Shown: positions 16,266 to 25,612, numbered from the stretch's first letter. The stretch: DNA of 64,000 nt from Dyella_B nitratireducens (GCF_049532905.1 NZ_CP064032.1:5580001-5644000); one strand, 5' to 3'. The notes: generated by a model from the letters alone, not told the origin. Program-made: numbers and translations.

Positions 16266-16452
16266 CTTTATCAGGTCATAACCAAGCCGGCGCAGAGGCG
16301 GTAGGGAACGTATCGGCGCAGCAGCCCCAGTGTTAGAGGAGGTCCCAGCCGGGGCTCGCTAGGCGACCCTCTGCCGCCACAGTCTGGCTACACTTGGGCG
16401 ATATCAGCCGGGATGGGCGCGGCTTAGCTCAAGCATTGGAGGGTGCACAGAC

Positions 16453-16797
16453 ATGGCTACCGACCAGGATTTCGTCAACTACGTGATGGAACAAGTAGCG
16501 CTTGGCGATCGCCTCACTCAAAAGAAGATGTTTGGCGAGTACGCTTTCTATGTCGATGAGAAGGTTGTCGCCTTCGCCTGTGACAATAGCTTTTTCGTCA
16601 AGCCATCTACAGCGGCAACAAAGTTGCTGCTAAAGCTTCCTCTGCGCCCTCCGTACCCGGGTGCCAAGGATTATTTGGTTGCGGACGAACTTCTGGACGA
16701 TTCCGACCTCATTCGCCAATTCATTCTTGAGACGGCGGCGCTCATGCCAGCCGCTAAACCCAAGAAACCAGCGTTATCTCGCAAGGCCAGCAAGTGA
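16453..16797 (+). CDS. TfoX/Sxy family protein, N-terminal domain only
   Basis: 114 residues matching the TfoX N-terminal domain: KKMFGEYAFYVDEKVVAFAC, FFVKPS, and the PYPGAKDYLVADELLDD segment. A Lys/Pro-rich tail follows. In Vibrio and Haemophilus, full-length TfoX/Sxy activates competence with CRP; stand-alone N-terminal proteins are common and uncharacterised, so a competence role is not implied. GGAGG lies nine bases before the ATG. It ends about 20 bases before the rhamnosidase start, and the two may be cotranscribed. Confidence 0.82.
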   Translation: MATDQDFVNYVMEQVALGDRLTQKKMFGEYAFYVDEKVVAFACDNSFFVKPSTAATKLLLKLPLRPPYPGAKDYLVADELLDDSDLIRQFILETAALMPAAKPKKPALSRKASK

Positions 16798-16816
16798 CTT
16801 CGGGCATGGTGCGCTG

Positions 16817-19639
16817 ATGCATCCGCTACGCCCGCCATGGGCATCGCATGGGGAGGCGCTGGCTTCGATACGGGTTCATGCTAAGAAATGCGAGAGCTTG
16901 GCATCGCAGGCAATCCGCCTATGTCTCCGCGGGATCTTCTTGTTCATGGCGCTGCTGATGCGCATGTCCGTCGCACATGGCACGAGCGATCTACAGCTCC
17001 AGCATCTTGCTGTCGAAGATCAAGTTGAGCCCTTGGCGATTGATACAGTCTCACCTCGTTTCGCTTGGATAGTGACGAATGCGCCGCGCGGCGCAGCGCC
17101 CGAGGCCTACCGTATCGAAGTGGCGCGAAGCATGTCGGCGTTAGTGCAGGATCATCCGGATGTGTGGGACAGCGGCCGCGTTACCAGTCATGCCTCCTTT
17201 GATATCGCTTACGCAGGACCGCAGTTGGCTCCGTCGAGTCGCTATTACTGGAAGGTAATCGCGCGTACTTCGGCAGGTGAGGCTAGCGCGATATCCTGGT
17301 TCGAGACCGGGCCGTCAGCGCAGGAATGGTCGCATGCGGCGTGGGTTGGCAAACTTCAAGATGGCAGTCTGGCTGCACCGCTGTTGCGACGCGTATTCGA
17401 GGTGAAGCCAGGATTGGAATCAGCCCGGCTGTATGTTGCCGCGGGAGGTTATGCCGAGGTATCGATCAATGGGCAGGCGGCAAGCGACGCGGTGCTTTCG
17501 CCGGATTTCACCGATTACGACAAACGTGTGCTTTACATCGCGCACGACGTGACAGCTTTGCTGCGGTCGGGTACGGCGAACGCCATTGGTATCGAGCTTG
17601 GACGCGGCTTCTATGGGATCACTAATCCGGATGTGTGGCATTGGGAAAAGGCACCATGGCATGGCGAGCCTCGCGTGCGTGCGCTGTTGAAGTTGTGTTA
17701 CGTCGATAATCGTTGCGAATTCGTAGGCACCGGTACGGGTTGGCATGTTCAGGATGGACCAACCTTGCTGGATGACGTGTATGGCGGCGAGACTTATGAC
17801 GCACGCCGTGCGCAACCAGGTTTCGACACCGTGACGTTCGACGATCACGACTGGCACGCCGTGGCTGTGTTAGCTGCGCCCAAAGGCGTTTTGCAAGCGC
17901 AACGCGAACCGCCCGTGCGCGTTGTACAGACCTTGCAAGCCACGGCAGTGACCAAGCTGCATGGGGGAAGCTATGTATTCGCGTTTCCGCGTGTCATCGC
18001 CGGCTGGGCGACGCTGGCAGTACAGGGGCGAACCGGCGACACGGTCGTTTTGCGTTATGGTGAAAAGCTGCTGCCTGACGGCAGCGTCGACGACCGCGAC
18101 GATCACCACTACTTCCAACATGGCTTGCAAACGGACCGCATCACATTTGCGGGGCATGGCGTAGAGCATTGGCATTCGCATTTCTCCTGGAAAGGATTCC
18201 GCTACGTACAGGTCGATGGTTGGCCTGGCGTCCCTCCGTCGCTTGGCGCGGTTACGGCACAAGTGCTGCATTCCGATGTGCAAGTAGTTGGCCATTTCAG
18301 CAGCAGCAACGCGCTACTCAATTGGGTTCATACCGCTGCTGTCGACACTATGCTCAATAATCTCTACGGCGTACCCACCGACACGCCGATGTACGAGAAG
18401 AACGGCTGGACTGGCGACGGCATGCTGGGGGCCGACATGATGTTGCGCAACTTGGATGCCACCACGTTGCTGATCAAGTGGGTGCAGGACATTGCCGACG
18501 CACGCAACGCTGATGGCGCGCCGCTGCTGATTGCACCAAATCCTGGCTGGGGCGACGTACGCGCACCACCGTGGCACGCCGCTTATGTGTTGGTGCCTTG
18601 GTCACTGTATTGGCAGCGCGGCGATCGCCGCGTGTTGGCCGATCACGTTGAAGGCATGGCGCACTATGTCGACCAGGAATACGCGCGTTCGCCCGGAGGC
18701 ATCGCGGATACTGCACTTGGCGATTGGGTGAGTCCAGGCACACCAGCCGATGGCGGCAACGCACCCGAAGACAAGCACATTGCTGCGACTGCCTATCTGT
18801 ATCGCATGGCCGATACGATGGCGCAGATTGAGCACGTGCTTGGTAACGATAACCATGCACATCACTTCGATGCCATGGCGGTACGTGTTCGTGCGGCCTT
18901 CAATCAGCGTTTCTTTGATCCTGCCAAGGGTCTGTATTGCGGCGAAGGGGATGATGGGGTGCGGCAAACCCATCAACTCCTAGCGCTAGGTTTTGGTCTC
19001 GTACCCACAACGCAACGCACACGCGTCGCCGATGCCCTGGTACAGGCCGTGCATGCGCATGACGACCACCTGGATACCGGTGCACTCGGCACCAAACTAC
19101 TGTTGCCGGTGCTGACCGCCACTGGCCATACCGATTTGGCGTGGATGGTCGCCACGCAAACGAGTTTTCCCAGTTGGGGCTATTGGCGCGCGAACGGCGC
19201 GACCAGTCTATGGGAACACTGGAAGCTCGACGCACGCTCACGCGGGCATTACTTCCTTGGCACCATCGACGATTGGCTGTTCGGAGATGTCGCAGGTTTA
19301 CGGCCTTTGGCACCGGGATGGCAGCGCATTGGCATCCATCCGGCGCTCACTGCATGGGTGGATCATGCTGAGGCAGACACCTTGACGCCTTACGGTCGTG
19401 CGGCGGTGTCCTGGTCGCATGAGCATGATGGATTGCGATGGGAGATAGAGGTGCCTGTTGGTAGCATCGCCGAGGTACGCATGCCAACCGCTAAGCCGGA
19501 GGCGATCACCGAATCAGGACAGCGCCTATCGACTTCACCGTGGTTACGCGATTTACGAGCATGCGGTGCCGATATCTGTTTCGAGTTGGTTTCTGGGCGC
19601 TATCGCTTCAATCAGTCTGAACCCTCCCATCCACATTAA
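16817..19639 (+). CDS. Alpha-L-rhamnosidase, GH78 family
   Basis: About 940 residues, close to the usual 900-1000. A hydrophobic segment (LCLRGIFLFMALLMRMSVA) near residues 36-54 suggests export. Then follow an N-terminal Fn3-like domain (RFAWIV, YRIEVA, WDSGRV), the beta-sandwich that includes GFYGITNPDVWHWEKAPWHGEPR, the (alpha/alpha)6 catalytic barrel with DTPMYEKNGWTGDGMLGAD around 18378-18437 holding the family's acidic residues, ALGDWVSPG, and SLWEHWKLD, then a C-terminal sandwich. It releases terminal L-rhamnose from glycans. The start is uncertain: ATG 16817 gives a long leader, ATG 16946 removes most of it. Codon use is slightly less GC-biased than in neighbours. It lies between two TonB receptors. 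Confidence 0.88.
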   Translation: MHPLRPPWASHGEALASIRVHAKKCESLASQAIRLCLRGIFLFMALLMRMSVAHGTSDLQLQHLAVEDQVEPLAIDTVSPRFAWIVTNAPRGAAPEAYRIEVARSMSALVQDHPDVWDSGRVTSHASFDIAYAGPQLAPSSRYYWKVIARTSAGEASAISWFETGPSAQEWSHAAWVGKLQDGSLAAPLLRRVFEVKPGLESARLYVAAGGYAEVSINGQAASDAVLSPDFTDYDKRVLYIAHDVTALLRSGTANAIGIELGRGFYGITNPDVWHWEKAPWHGEPRVRALLKLCYVDNRCEFVGTGTGWHVQDGPTLLDDVYGGETYDARRAQPGFDTVTFDDHDWHAVAVLAAPKGVLQAQREPPVRVVQTLQATAVTKLHGGSYVFAFPRVIAGWATLAVQGRTGDTVVLRYGEKLLPDGSVDDRDDHHYFQHGLQTDRITFAGHGVEHWHSHFSWKGFRYVQVDGWPGVPPSLGAVTAQVLHSDVQVVGHFSSSNALLNWVHTAAVDTMLNNLYGVPTDTPMYEKNGWTGDGMLGADMMLRNLDATTLLIKWVQDIADARNADGAPLLIAPNPGWGDVRAPPWHAAYVLVPWSLYWQRGDRRVLADHVEGMAHYVDQEYARSPGGIADTALGDWVSPGTPADGGNAPEDKHIAATAYLYRMADTMAQIEHVLGNDNHAHHFDAMAVRVRAAFNQRFFDPAKGLYCGEGDDGVRQTHQLLALGFGLVPTTQRTRVADALVQAVHAHDDHLDTGALGTKLLLPVLTATGHTDLAWMVATQTSFPSWGYWRANGATSLWEHWKLDARSRGHYFLGTIDDWLFGDVAGLRPLAPGWQRIGIHPALTAWVDHAEADTLTPYGRAAVSWSHEHDGLRWEIEVPVGSIAEVRMPTAKPEAITESGQRLSTSPWLRDLRACGADICFELVSGRYRFNQSEPSHPH

Positions 19640-20100
19640 AGCGACAACGCCAAGAACTTCGTTCCTTCGACAGGGTTGAACACATAAGGCTCGATGGGTT
19701 CGAATCCCATGGATCGATACAACCCCTGTGCCGCCGCCATCGTGGGCAACGTATCGAGACACATGCGCGTATAGCCTGCAGCGCGTGCTTCTTCGCAAAG
19801 CCACTCAGCAAGCTTTCTACCTAGCTGCATGCCGCGCGCCTGCGATCGCACGTAGAGTCGTTTCATTTCGCAGGTGGTGCCATGCAGCGGCCGCAGTGCC
19901 ACGCAACCCAGTACTTCATCGTCACGCCAAGCGAGTAGTAGCCGGCCGGCGGGTGGTGAATATTTGCCGGGTAGTGAAGTGACTTCATCATCGAAGTTCT
20001 GGAAGCCGAGATCCACGCCAAGGCTATCGGCGTACTCGCGGAATAGACGGCATACCTCATCGGCATCATTCGGGAAGACAGCGTTGCGAATGTCGATCAT
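19636..20100 (-). CDS. GNAT-family N-acetyltransferase
   Basis: 154 residues with the GNAT fold: strand GCVALRPL, then CEMKRLYVRSQARGMQLGRKLAEWL carrying the acetyl-CoA loop (Q/RxxGxG variant RGMQLG), and the C-terminal GLYRSMGFEPIEPY. The acceptor is unknown. It is convergent with the rhamnosidase gene and overlaps its stop by four bases, with no room for a terminator between. It is the only minus-strand gene in the carbohydrate locus. Confidence 0.85.
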   Translation of the reverse strand: MIDIRNAVFPNDADEVCRLFREYADSLGVDLGFQNFDDEVTSLPGKYSPPAGRLLLAWRDDEVLGCVALRPLHGTTCEMKRLYVRSQARGMQLGRKLAEWLCEEARAAGYTRMCLDTLPTMAAAQGLYRSMGFEPIEPYVFNPVEGTKFLALSL

Positions 20101-20503
20101 GCGTTGATCGGGCTGCTTTCAAGGAATGGACTGCTGAGGATAACCCCCAGGCAGACAGGTAACGGAGTGTCGTTCACGGGGGCAATCCTTACTAAAACGG
20201 ATGGCAAAGAGAAATCCCTACCTTCATTTTCGCAAAACGCGCACTTGTTACGACAAATCATAAGTGCACGTACCTACTAGGAAATATTCCTGATTTTTTA
20301 CGCCGCAAACCATTTGCGGAAATTTCACATCTCTTGTAAACATTACTGCAGCACGGATCTGCTAGGGGACGGTTCGTGACAGGAGCTGGAAGCGCGGAGG
20401 GTATGGGGACGTGCCTATGCCGAACGGGCACGTTTTCATTTAGGGGACGTTTTCCCTCTGGGAAAAGGGGCGTCTTCGAAAATTTTCAGCTAGGGGAATA
20501 CTA
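20101..20503. other. Upstream region of the second TonB receptor
   Basis: About 400 bases without a gene. A perfect inverted repeat CCGCAAA-CCA-TTTGCGG lies at 20303-20319, followed by an AT-rich stretch with TTGTAAAC (about 20334). Three TAGGGGA(C) motifs occur at about 20362, 20441 and 20492. The region probably holds the promoter and an operator for the receptor and the start of the divergent GNAT transcript. Confidence 0.5.
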
Positions 20504-23386
20504 ATGTTGAAGTCGAAACTTGCTGCAGCCGTGGTGGCTGCTTTGGCGTTCGGTTGCGTGAACGCTTATGCGGGTAACACCCCATCTAGTGATACAGCTA
20601 GCGCGGCGCAGGATGCACAGTCCAGCAGCCAATCTGCGCCGGATACGTCTGCGGAGGGCACGAGCAAGAACGCCAAGAAACTGGAAGTGGTTAACGTCAC
20701 CGGTTCACTGATTCCGCAGACTCAGATTGAAACAAGCAAACCGGTTATTACGATCACGGCCCAGCAGTTGAAGGATCGCGGCTTTACCAGCGTTGCCGAT
20801 GCGTTGCAGGCCGGTACCTTCGCGACCGGTAGTGTACAGGGCCCCAATGCCTCAGGCGGTTTCACCCAATCGGCAAAAACGCTTAGTTTCTTTGGTCTCG
20901 ACCCTAGCTACACCAAGTACCTGATTGATGGCCTGCCAATGGGAGATTTCCCTGCGTTGTATAACGGCAGCGAAGCGTTCAACAACTTGGCCAGCATTCC
21001 GATCGAGATGATCGATCACATCGACATCCTGCCAGGTGGTCAGTCATCCATTTACGGTTCGGACGCCATTGCGGGCGTTATCAACATCGTGCTCAAGAAA
21101 ACCCTTGATGCTCCTGTCGTCGATGCGCGCTTCGGCTGGCACACAGGTGGTGGCGGCGCCGATCGGCGTGTGTATGCGGCCGATGGCTTCACCTGGGGCA
21201 AGCTCAACGTCGTTGGAGGCATCCAGGTCGAGAGCATTGAGCCGATCTGGGGTTTTGATCGTAGCTTGACCCGTCAATACTTCACCCAGGGCACAACACC
21301 TCAGACGGCGTCGCGCGATTACCTGGTGCTGAGCGAAACACAATTGGTGAACGCGTACTACAGTCCGAACCAATTGAATCCAGGTATCGGATGTTCGGCC
21401 GTTACGGGCCAATTCGGTGGTACGGAGCAGCTTCAGAACCGCGCGAATCATGGTCAATATTGCGGTTCGAACGATAGTGCGGGTTACGTCACCGAAACCA
21501 ACAAACAAAATACGGTGAACCTTTACACGCACGCCACGTACGATCTGAACAGCAATGTGCAGTTCTACCAGACACTGTTATATACCTACGACCAACAGAA
21601 ATATTCGTCAGGTTCTGAGTTCCTGTTCTGGAATAGCCCCATTTTCTACGATCCCAATTTGGGTGACTTCGTTCTGGCGCAGCATGCATTTAGTCCGGAA
21701 GAGGCTGGTGGTTACCAGAACATCATGGACAACAATGTCGAAAACTCGGTGTATCTGAGTTTGGGCGCGAAGGGTAGCTTCGGTCAGTCGAACTGGGATT
21801 ACGACGTGACCTTCAACCATTCCGAGGATCACTTGCAGGAACGCACGTTCCAGCGCTGGACCAATCAGATCACGAGTTATTTCGGCAACATACTCGGCCC
21901 GGATTTAGGGCCCGATCCGTACGGTGCAGGCTACCAAAGCTATGAGCCGAACTATCAGGCCTTCTTTACGCCGGTTTCGAATGCAGCTTTCCGCGGGTTT
22001 ACCGGTTACACCGAAACATACGCGAAGACCTGGGACAACATGCTGCGTGGTCAGGTCACCGATGCGTCGCTGTTCTCCCTGCCCGGTGGTGATGCTGGCC
22101 TGGCAGCGGTGATCGAGGGTGGTAACCAGGGTTGGAACTACTCCCCTGACGCGCGAACGCTCGACGGCCAGACGTATGACTTTACCGATGTATCGGGCGA
22201 GGGTCACCGCTCGCGTTACGCCGGCACGCTAGAGTTCAATGCGCCTCTGTTCAAGATGCTGACCGTGGACATGTCCGGTCGTTACGACGGTTATAACGTC
22301 TCCGGTGGCACTGTGAGTCACGCGACTTACAACTTCGGTGTGGAATTCCGACCGTTTGGTGACCTTCTGTTACTGCGCGGTACGTACGGTACGGCTTTCA
22401 AGGCGCCGACGTTGCCGGATGAGTTCCAGGGTCCAAGCGGCTATTACAGCAGCGTGGTTGACTACTACAACTGCGCAAAGCTCGGCTACACTGGCGGCAA
22501 TATTGCCAACTGCCCGGGGCAGTTGAGCGGCGAGCAGTTCTTTGGCCAGCAGTCGGGTAACCCGAAGCTGCAGCCGATTATTGCCAAGACGTTTAATCTT
22601 GGCTTCGTGCTATCGCCGTTCGAAGGCTTCAGTCTGAAGTCGGATTACTACCACTACAACATTCGCAACGAAGTTGAGGTGCAAAGTTCCGACTTTCTTG
22701 CTCAGACGGAATCCAATTGCCGCTTGGGCGTCTTCGATGTCAGCTCGCCGAGTTGCCAGGCCGCGCTGGCGCAGGTGATTCGCTCAGGTACTCCGCTGGC
22801 ACCGGGGTTGCTGCCGCCGATCACCGAGATCCTCACGCCGAAGGTCAATGTAGCTCGCGAATATCTGAATGCAGTGATCACCGAGGTCAACTACAGTCAC
22901 GATATCGGTGCGTATGGCAGTATCAACGCGAAGACGTCATGGAGCGATATCATGACGCACAGGCAACAGTTGTTGCCGGGCGATCCCTTCATCAATTTGC
23001 TGCGCGAACCGTATTACAGTACGGAGTTCAAGAGCAGGGTTGATGGTTCGGTTAGCTGGCTCTCACCGATGCAAACCTGGGGTGCGACGGTTTACGCTAT
23101 TCGAGACGGTGCTTCGCCGAACTACCTGGCTACCGTCGACAACAATTACTACCAGCCAGGTGCGGGCAGGCTGGCTCCGTGGATCCGCTACAACCTTACC
23201 GTCAGCTACAGCCCAATCAAGAGCCTGGCACTCACGTTGGATATCATCAACGTCTTCAACAAGATGCCGCCGCTTGATCGTAGCTATCCTGGTACGCAAT
23301 CGCAGCCGTTCAACGCGTCGAACTATGACGTCAACGGTCGTGAGTTCTTTGTCGAAGCAACCTACAAGTTCGGCAGTGCCAAGTAA
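20504..23386 (+). CDS. TonB-dependent outer-membrane receptor (second paralogue)
   Basis: 960 residues. Signal peptide MLKSKLAAAVVAALAFGCVN, cleavage near AYA/GNT; a Ser/Gln/Ala linker; a TonB-box-like LEVVNVTGS; a plug with KYLIDGLPMGDFP and GGQSSIYGSDAIAGVINIV; a barrel that ends in FVEATYKFGSAK. It parallels the receptor at 13348 closely in the plug (ADALQAGTFATGSVQG against TEALQSAVQATGSVQG) and in barrel motifs (LFSLPGGDAGLA occurs in both), so the two are duplicates that have diverged. GGGGAATACTA before the ATG supports the start. Ligand unknown; context points to a glycan. Confidence 0.92.
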   Translation: MLKSKLAAAVVAALAFGCVNAYAGNTPSSDTASAAQDAQSSSQSAPDTSAEGTSKNAKKLEVVNVTGSLIPQTQIETSKPVITITAQQLKDRGFTSVADALQAGTFATGSVQGPNASGGFTQSAKTLSFFGLDPSYTKYLIDGLPMGDFPALYNGSEAFNNLASIPIEMIDHIDILPGGQSSIYGSDAIAGVINIVLKKTLDAPVVDARFGWHTGGGGADRRVYAADGFTWGKLNVVGGIQVESIEPIWGFDRSLTRQYFTQGTTPQTASRDYLVLSETQLVNAYYSPNQLNPGIGCSAVTGQFGGTEQLQNRANHGQYCGSNDSAGYVTETNKQNTVNLYTHATYDLNSNVQFYQTLLYTYDQQKYSSGSEFLFWNSPIFYDPNLGDFVLAQHAFSPEEAGGYQNIMDNNVENSVYLSLGAKGSFGQSNWDYDVTFNHSEDHLQERTFQRWTNQITSYFGNILGPDLGPDPYGAGYQSYEPNYQAFFTPVSNAAFRGFTGYTETYAKTWDNMLRGQVTDASLFSLPGGDAGLAAVIEGGNQGWNYSPDARTLDGQTYDFTDVSGEGHRSRYAGTLEFNAPLFKMLTVDMSGRYDGYNVSGGTVSHATYNFGVEFRPFGDLLLLRGTYGTAFKAPTLPDEFQGPSGYYSSVVDYYNCAKLGYTGGNIANCPGQLSGEQFFGQQSGNPKLQPIIAKTFNLGFVLSPFEGFSLKSDYYHYNIRNEVEVQSSDFLAQTESNCRLGVFDVSSPSCQAALAQVIRSGTPLAPGLLPPITEILTPKVNVAREYLNAVITEVNYSHDIGAYGSINAKTSWSDIMTHRQQLLPGDPFINLLREPYYSTEFKSRVDGSVSWLSPMQTWGATVYAIRDGASPNYLATVDNNYYQPGAGRLAPWIRYNLTVSYSPIKSLALTLDIINVFNKMPPLDRSYPGTQSQPFNASNYDVNGREFFVEATYKFGSAK

Positions 23387-23410
23387 GCAAGAGTCGCCGC
23401 AATAAAAAAA

Positions 23411-23438
23411 AGCCCCGCCAACTGGCGGGGCTTTTTTT
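23411..23438. terminator. Bidirectional terminator between TonB receptor and rpiA
   Basis: GCCCCGCC (23412-23419) and GGCGGGGC (23424-23431) form a stem with a four-base loop. A-tract before and T-tract after (23432-23438) allow it to work for both convergent transcripts. Confidence 0.9.
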
Positions 23439-23496
23439 GACATGACACGGACACGGCAGTAAGTCAGCGCAACGAACTTACTTCAGGCAGCAATCA

Positions 23497-24138
23497 TCAC
23501 ATCAATTTGTCGCCGATCAGCACCACGTCGGCCGGTCGCCTGGCGAACAGGCCAACGGTGACAATACCCGGGATCTGATTCAACTCGCTTTCCAACGCCA
23601 CTGGATCGGCGATCTGCCAGCCGTACACATCAATCACCCAGTTGCCGTTATCGGTAACGACACCGTCGCGCCACACCGGATTGCCGCCGCGCTTGACGAT
23701 TTCGCGGCCGACCAGGCTGCGGGCCATCGGGATCACTTCAATCGGCAGCGGGAATTTGCCGAGGATGTTCACGCGCTTGGTGGAATCGATGATGCAGACG
23801 AATTTCTGTGCGGCTTCGGCGATGATTTTTTCGCGCGTGAGCGCCGCGCCGCCACCCTTGATCAGATGCTTGTGCAGATCGCATTCGTCAGCACCGTCGA
23901 CGTATAGCGCAAGCGGACCGGTGGCGTTGAGGTCGAATACGGGGATGCCGTGCTTCTTCAGTTGAGCGGTGGATTGCTCGGAGCTGGATACGGCGCCCTG
24001 GATGCGGTCCTTGATGCTGGCCAATGCATCGATGAAGAAGGCTACGGTAGAGCCGGTGCCGACGCCGACGATGGCGCCGTCTTCAACATACTTAATGGCG
24101 GCTTCGCCGGCTAGGCGCTTTTCTTCGTTGTTGCTCAT
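23497..24138 (-). CDS. rpiA: Ribose-5-phosphate isomerase A
   Basis: Interconverts ribose 5-phosphate and ribulose 5-phosphate in the pentose phosphate pathway. 213 residues. Family motifs: GVGTGSTVAFFIDAL at the phosphate-binding loop, SSSEQSTAQLK, YVDGADECD with the catalytic acids, and LIKGGGAALTREKI. ATG 24138 (MSNNEEKRLAGEAA) matches the family N-terminus, with CCCAGGA 10-16 bases upstream; an upstream in-frame extension to 24252 has no family support. Convergent with the TonB receptor and in line with the EVE gene. Confidence 0.95.
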   Translation of the reverse strand: MSNNEEKRLAGEAAIKYVEDGAIVGVGTGSTVAFFIDALASIKDRIQGAVSSSEQSTAQLKKHGIPVFDLNATGPLALYVDGADECDLHKHLIKGGGAALTREKIIAEAAQKFVCIIDSTKRVNILGKFPLPIEVIPMARSLVGREIVKRGGNPVWRDGVVTDNGNWVIDVYGWQIADPVALESELNQIPGIVTVGLFARRPADVVLIGDKLM

Positions 24139-24270
24139 GGCATTGTCCTGGGAGGCGAAAAATCGGGATGATCGTTTATAAGCTGCGTGTGCGCATCTTG
24201 CGTTGCATGAGCGAAGTACAGGACAGGCCCGGTGTCTCACCCCAGCCTCCACGAAGCGGAGAGGGCGAGG

Positions 24271-24723
24271 TTATTCGAGTCCGAGGATGTACTTCCACTC
24301 CGCCGCATCCACCGGCATCACCGACAAGCGATTGCCTTTGCGCAGCAGTGCCATCCCTTCCAGCTTCGGATGGTTTTTCAGTTCATCCAACGTGATCACC
24401 CGCGTGAGCTTCTTCACGAACTTCACATCCACCAGCATCCAGCGCGGGTTGTCGCGCGAGCTGGCAGGGTCGAAGTATTTGCTCTTGGGATCGAACTGGC
24501 TGGGGTCGGGATACGCATCGCTCGCCACTTCGGCAATGCCCGCGATACCGGGTTCCGCACAGTTGGAGTGATAGAAAAACACACCGTCGCCCACGTGCAT
24601 GCCGTCGCGCATGAAGTTGCGGGCCTGGTAATTGCGTACGCCATCCCAGGCTTCGCGTTTCTTGCGCTTGAGTTCGTCGATGGAAAAGGTGTCCGGCTCG
24701 GACTTCATCAGCCAATGGTTCAT
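24271..24723 (-). CDS. EVE domain-containing protein
   Basis: 150 residues that are entirely an EVE domain: MNHWLMKSEPDTFSIDEL at the start, WDGVRNYQARNFMRDGMHVGD, and HSNCAEPGIAGIAEV. EVE domains are PUA-like and recognise modified bases in nucleic acids; the function of the stand-alone bacterial form is not settled. The start ATG overlaps the fau stop by four bases (ATGA), so it is translated as part of a fau-EVE unit. Confidence 0.9.
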   Translation of the reverse strand: MNHWLMKSEPDTFSIDELKRKKREAWDGVRNYQARNFMRDGMHVGDGVFFYHSNCAEPGIAGIAEVASDAYPDPSQFDPKSKYFDPASSRDNPRWMLVDVKFVKKLTRVITLDELKNHPKLEGMALLRKGNRLSVMPVDAAEWKYILGLE

Positions 24724-25337
24724 GCGCTCTGGTCTCCTGACGTATTCGCACGGCAATCGATGAGTTCGTGGTCCGTGGCGATAAAGTCCAGCGAAACGTC
24801 CCAGCGCTCGGGTGCGATGTCCGGTAGCTCCTGGAAGTCGTAGGCGATGCCCACCAGCAGGGGCTCGGTAGGGCGCAGCTGATCTTTAAGGAAGGCGAAG
24901 CTGCGGTCATAGTAGCCGCCGCCATAGCCCAGGCGGTTGCCGCCGCGGTCGAACGCTAGCAGGGGTACCAACACCAGATCGAGCTGGAATGGGGCGAACC
25001 ATTCGCGCGGCGTTACCGGCTCGGGAATGCCAAAGCGGTTGGGCTGCACCGGGTCGCCAGCTGACCAGGGGGCGAAGCGCAGCAGATTGTCCTGGCCGAT
25101 CAAGGGCAGCAGGAACTGTTGGCCGCGGGTGGCCAAGGGCGGGATCACCAGGTTGAGCGGCAACTCGCCGTCGCAGGCCCAGTAGCCGGCGACACGCTTG
25201 TCCGTATGGTATTCCGGCAGGTGCTCCAGGCTGCGTCGTAGGCCCTGGGCAGCAGCGATGCGCTGGGGAGGAGGAAGGGCGCGGCGGCGTTCGGCCAGGC
25301 GCTGGCGTAGTTCACGACGTCGTGCGGCGGTATCCAC
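24720..25337 (-). CDS. fau: 5-formyltetrahydrofolate cyclo-ligase
   Basis: 205 residues, the YgfA family that converts 5-formyl-THF to 5,10-methenyl-THF with ATP. Visible motifs: basic N-terminal helix RRRELRQRLAERRRAL, FGIPEP, LVLVPLLAFDRGGNRLGYGGGYYDR (nucleotide and folate site) and GIAYDFQE. It stands directly downstream of the 6S RNA gene, as in many gammaproteobacteria where ssrS and ygfA are cotranscribed. Confidence 0.94.
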   Translation of the reverse strand: MDTAARRRELRQRLAERRRALPPPQRIAAAQGLRRSLEHLPEYHTDKRVAGYWACDGELPLNLVIPPLATRGQQFLLPLIGQDNLLRFAPWSAGDPVQPNRFGIPEPVTPREWFAPFQLDLVLVPLLAFDRGGNRLGYGGGYYDRSFAFLKDQLRPTEPLLVGIAYDFQELPDIAPERWDVSLDFIATDHELIDCRANTSGDQSA

Positions 25338-25387
25338 GTCGCGCGTCTCCTCGGGATGGGGGGTATACCGTCCAGCGCCCCCGTTTT

Positions 25388-25417
25388 GCCCGGATGCCGT
25401 CAGGACGGCATCCGGGC
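25388..25417. repeat. Perfect 14-bp-arm palindrome between 6S RNA and fau
   Basis: GCCCGGATGCCGTC (25388-25401) and its exact inverse (25404-25417) are separated by AG. On the minus strand the stem is followed by AAAACGG, not by U residues, so it is not a standard terminator for the 6S transcript. It may act as a processing or stability hairpin, or be a repeat-family member. Confidence 0.6.
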
Positions 25418-25433
25418 TGGAATGGGGTGGCGT

Positions 25434-25612
25434 AAACCGCGATGCCGCTGCCCACCAAACGACCTTGATCCAATGGGATCAGGTGGGAGGGAAATTAAGG
25501 CCTTGAGGCTTTCCGCACGCGGCGGACATGCGCAACAGCCTTAAGTAACCGTCCCGGGTCGTATATAGGAACAAGGCAATATGTAAGAGTGTGCTGGCGC
25601 ACACCGCAGAAA
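25434..25612 (-). ncRNA. ssrS: 6S RNA
   Basis: Placed by synteny (zapA, then this gap, then fau, all minus strand) and by sequence. The 3' half reads CCTGATCCCATTGGATCAAGG and GTGGGCAGCGGCATCGCGG, matching in order the E. coli CCTTGAACCAAGGGTTCAAGG and CCTGCGGCGGCATCTCGG segments. The middle has GTGCGGAAAGCCTC, like the E. coli GTCCGAGAAGCCTT. The 5' end CTGCGGTGTGCGCC can pair with GGCAGCGGCATCGCGG to close the rod. Length is about 180, as expected. Ends are estimates to within some ten bases. 6S RNA binds sigma-70 holoenzyme in stationary phase. Confidence 0.75.

Noticed and set aside
16310..16400. tRNA-like remnant between the first TonB receptor and the TfoX gene
   Set aside because: Some GC-rich complementarity (GCAGAGG and CCTCTGC) but no cloverleaf arms or T-loop.
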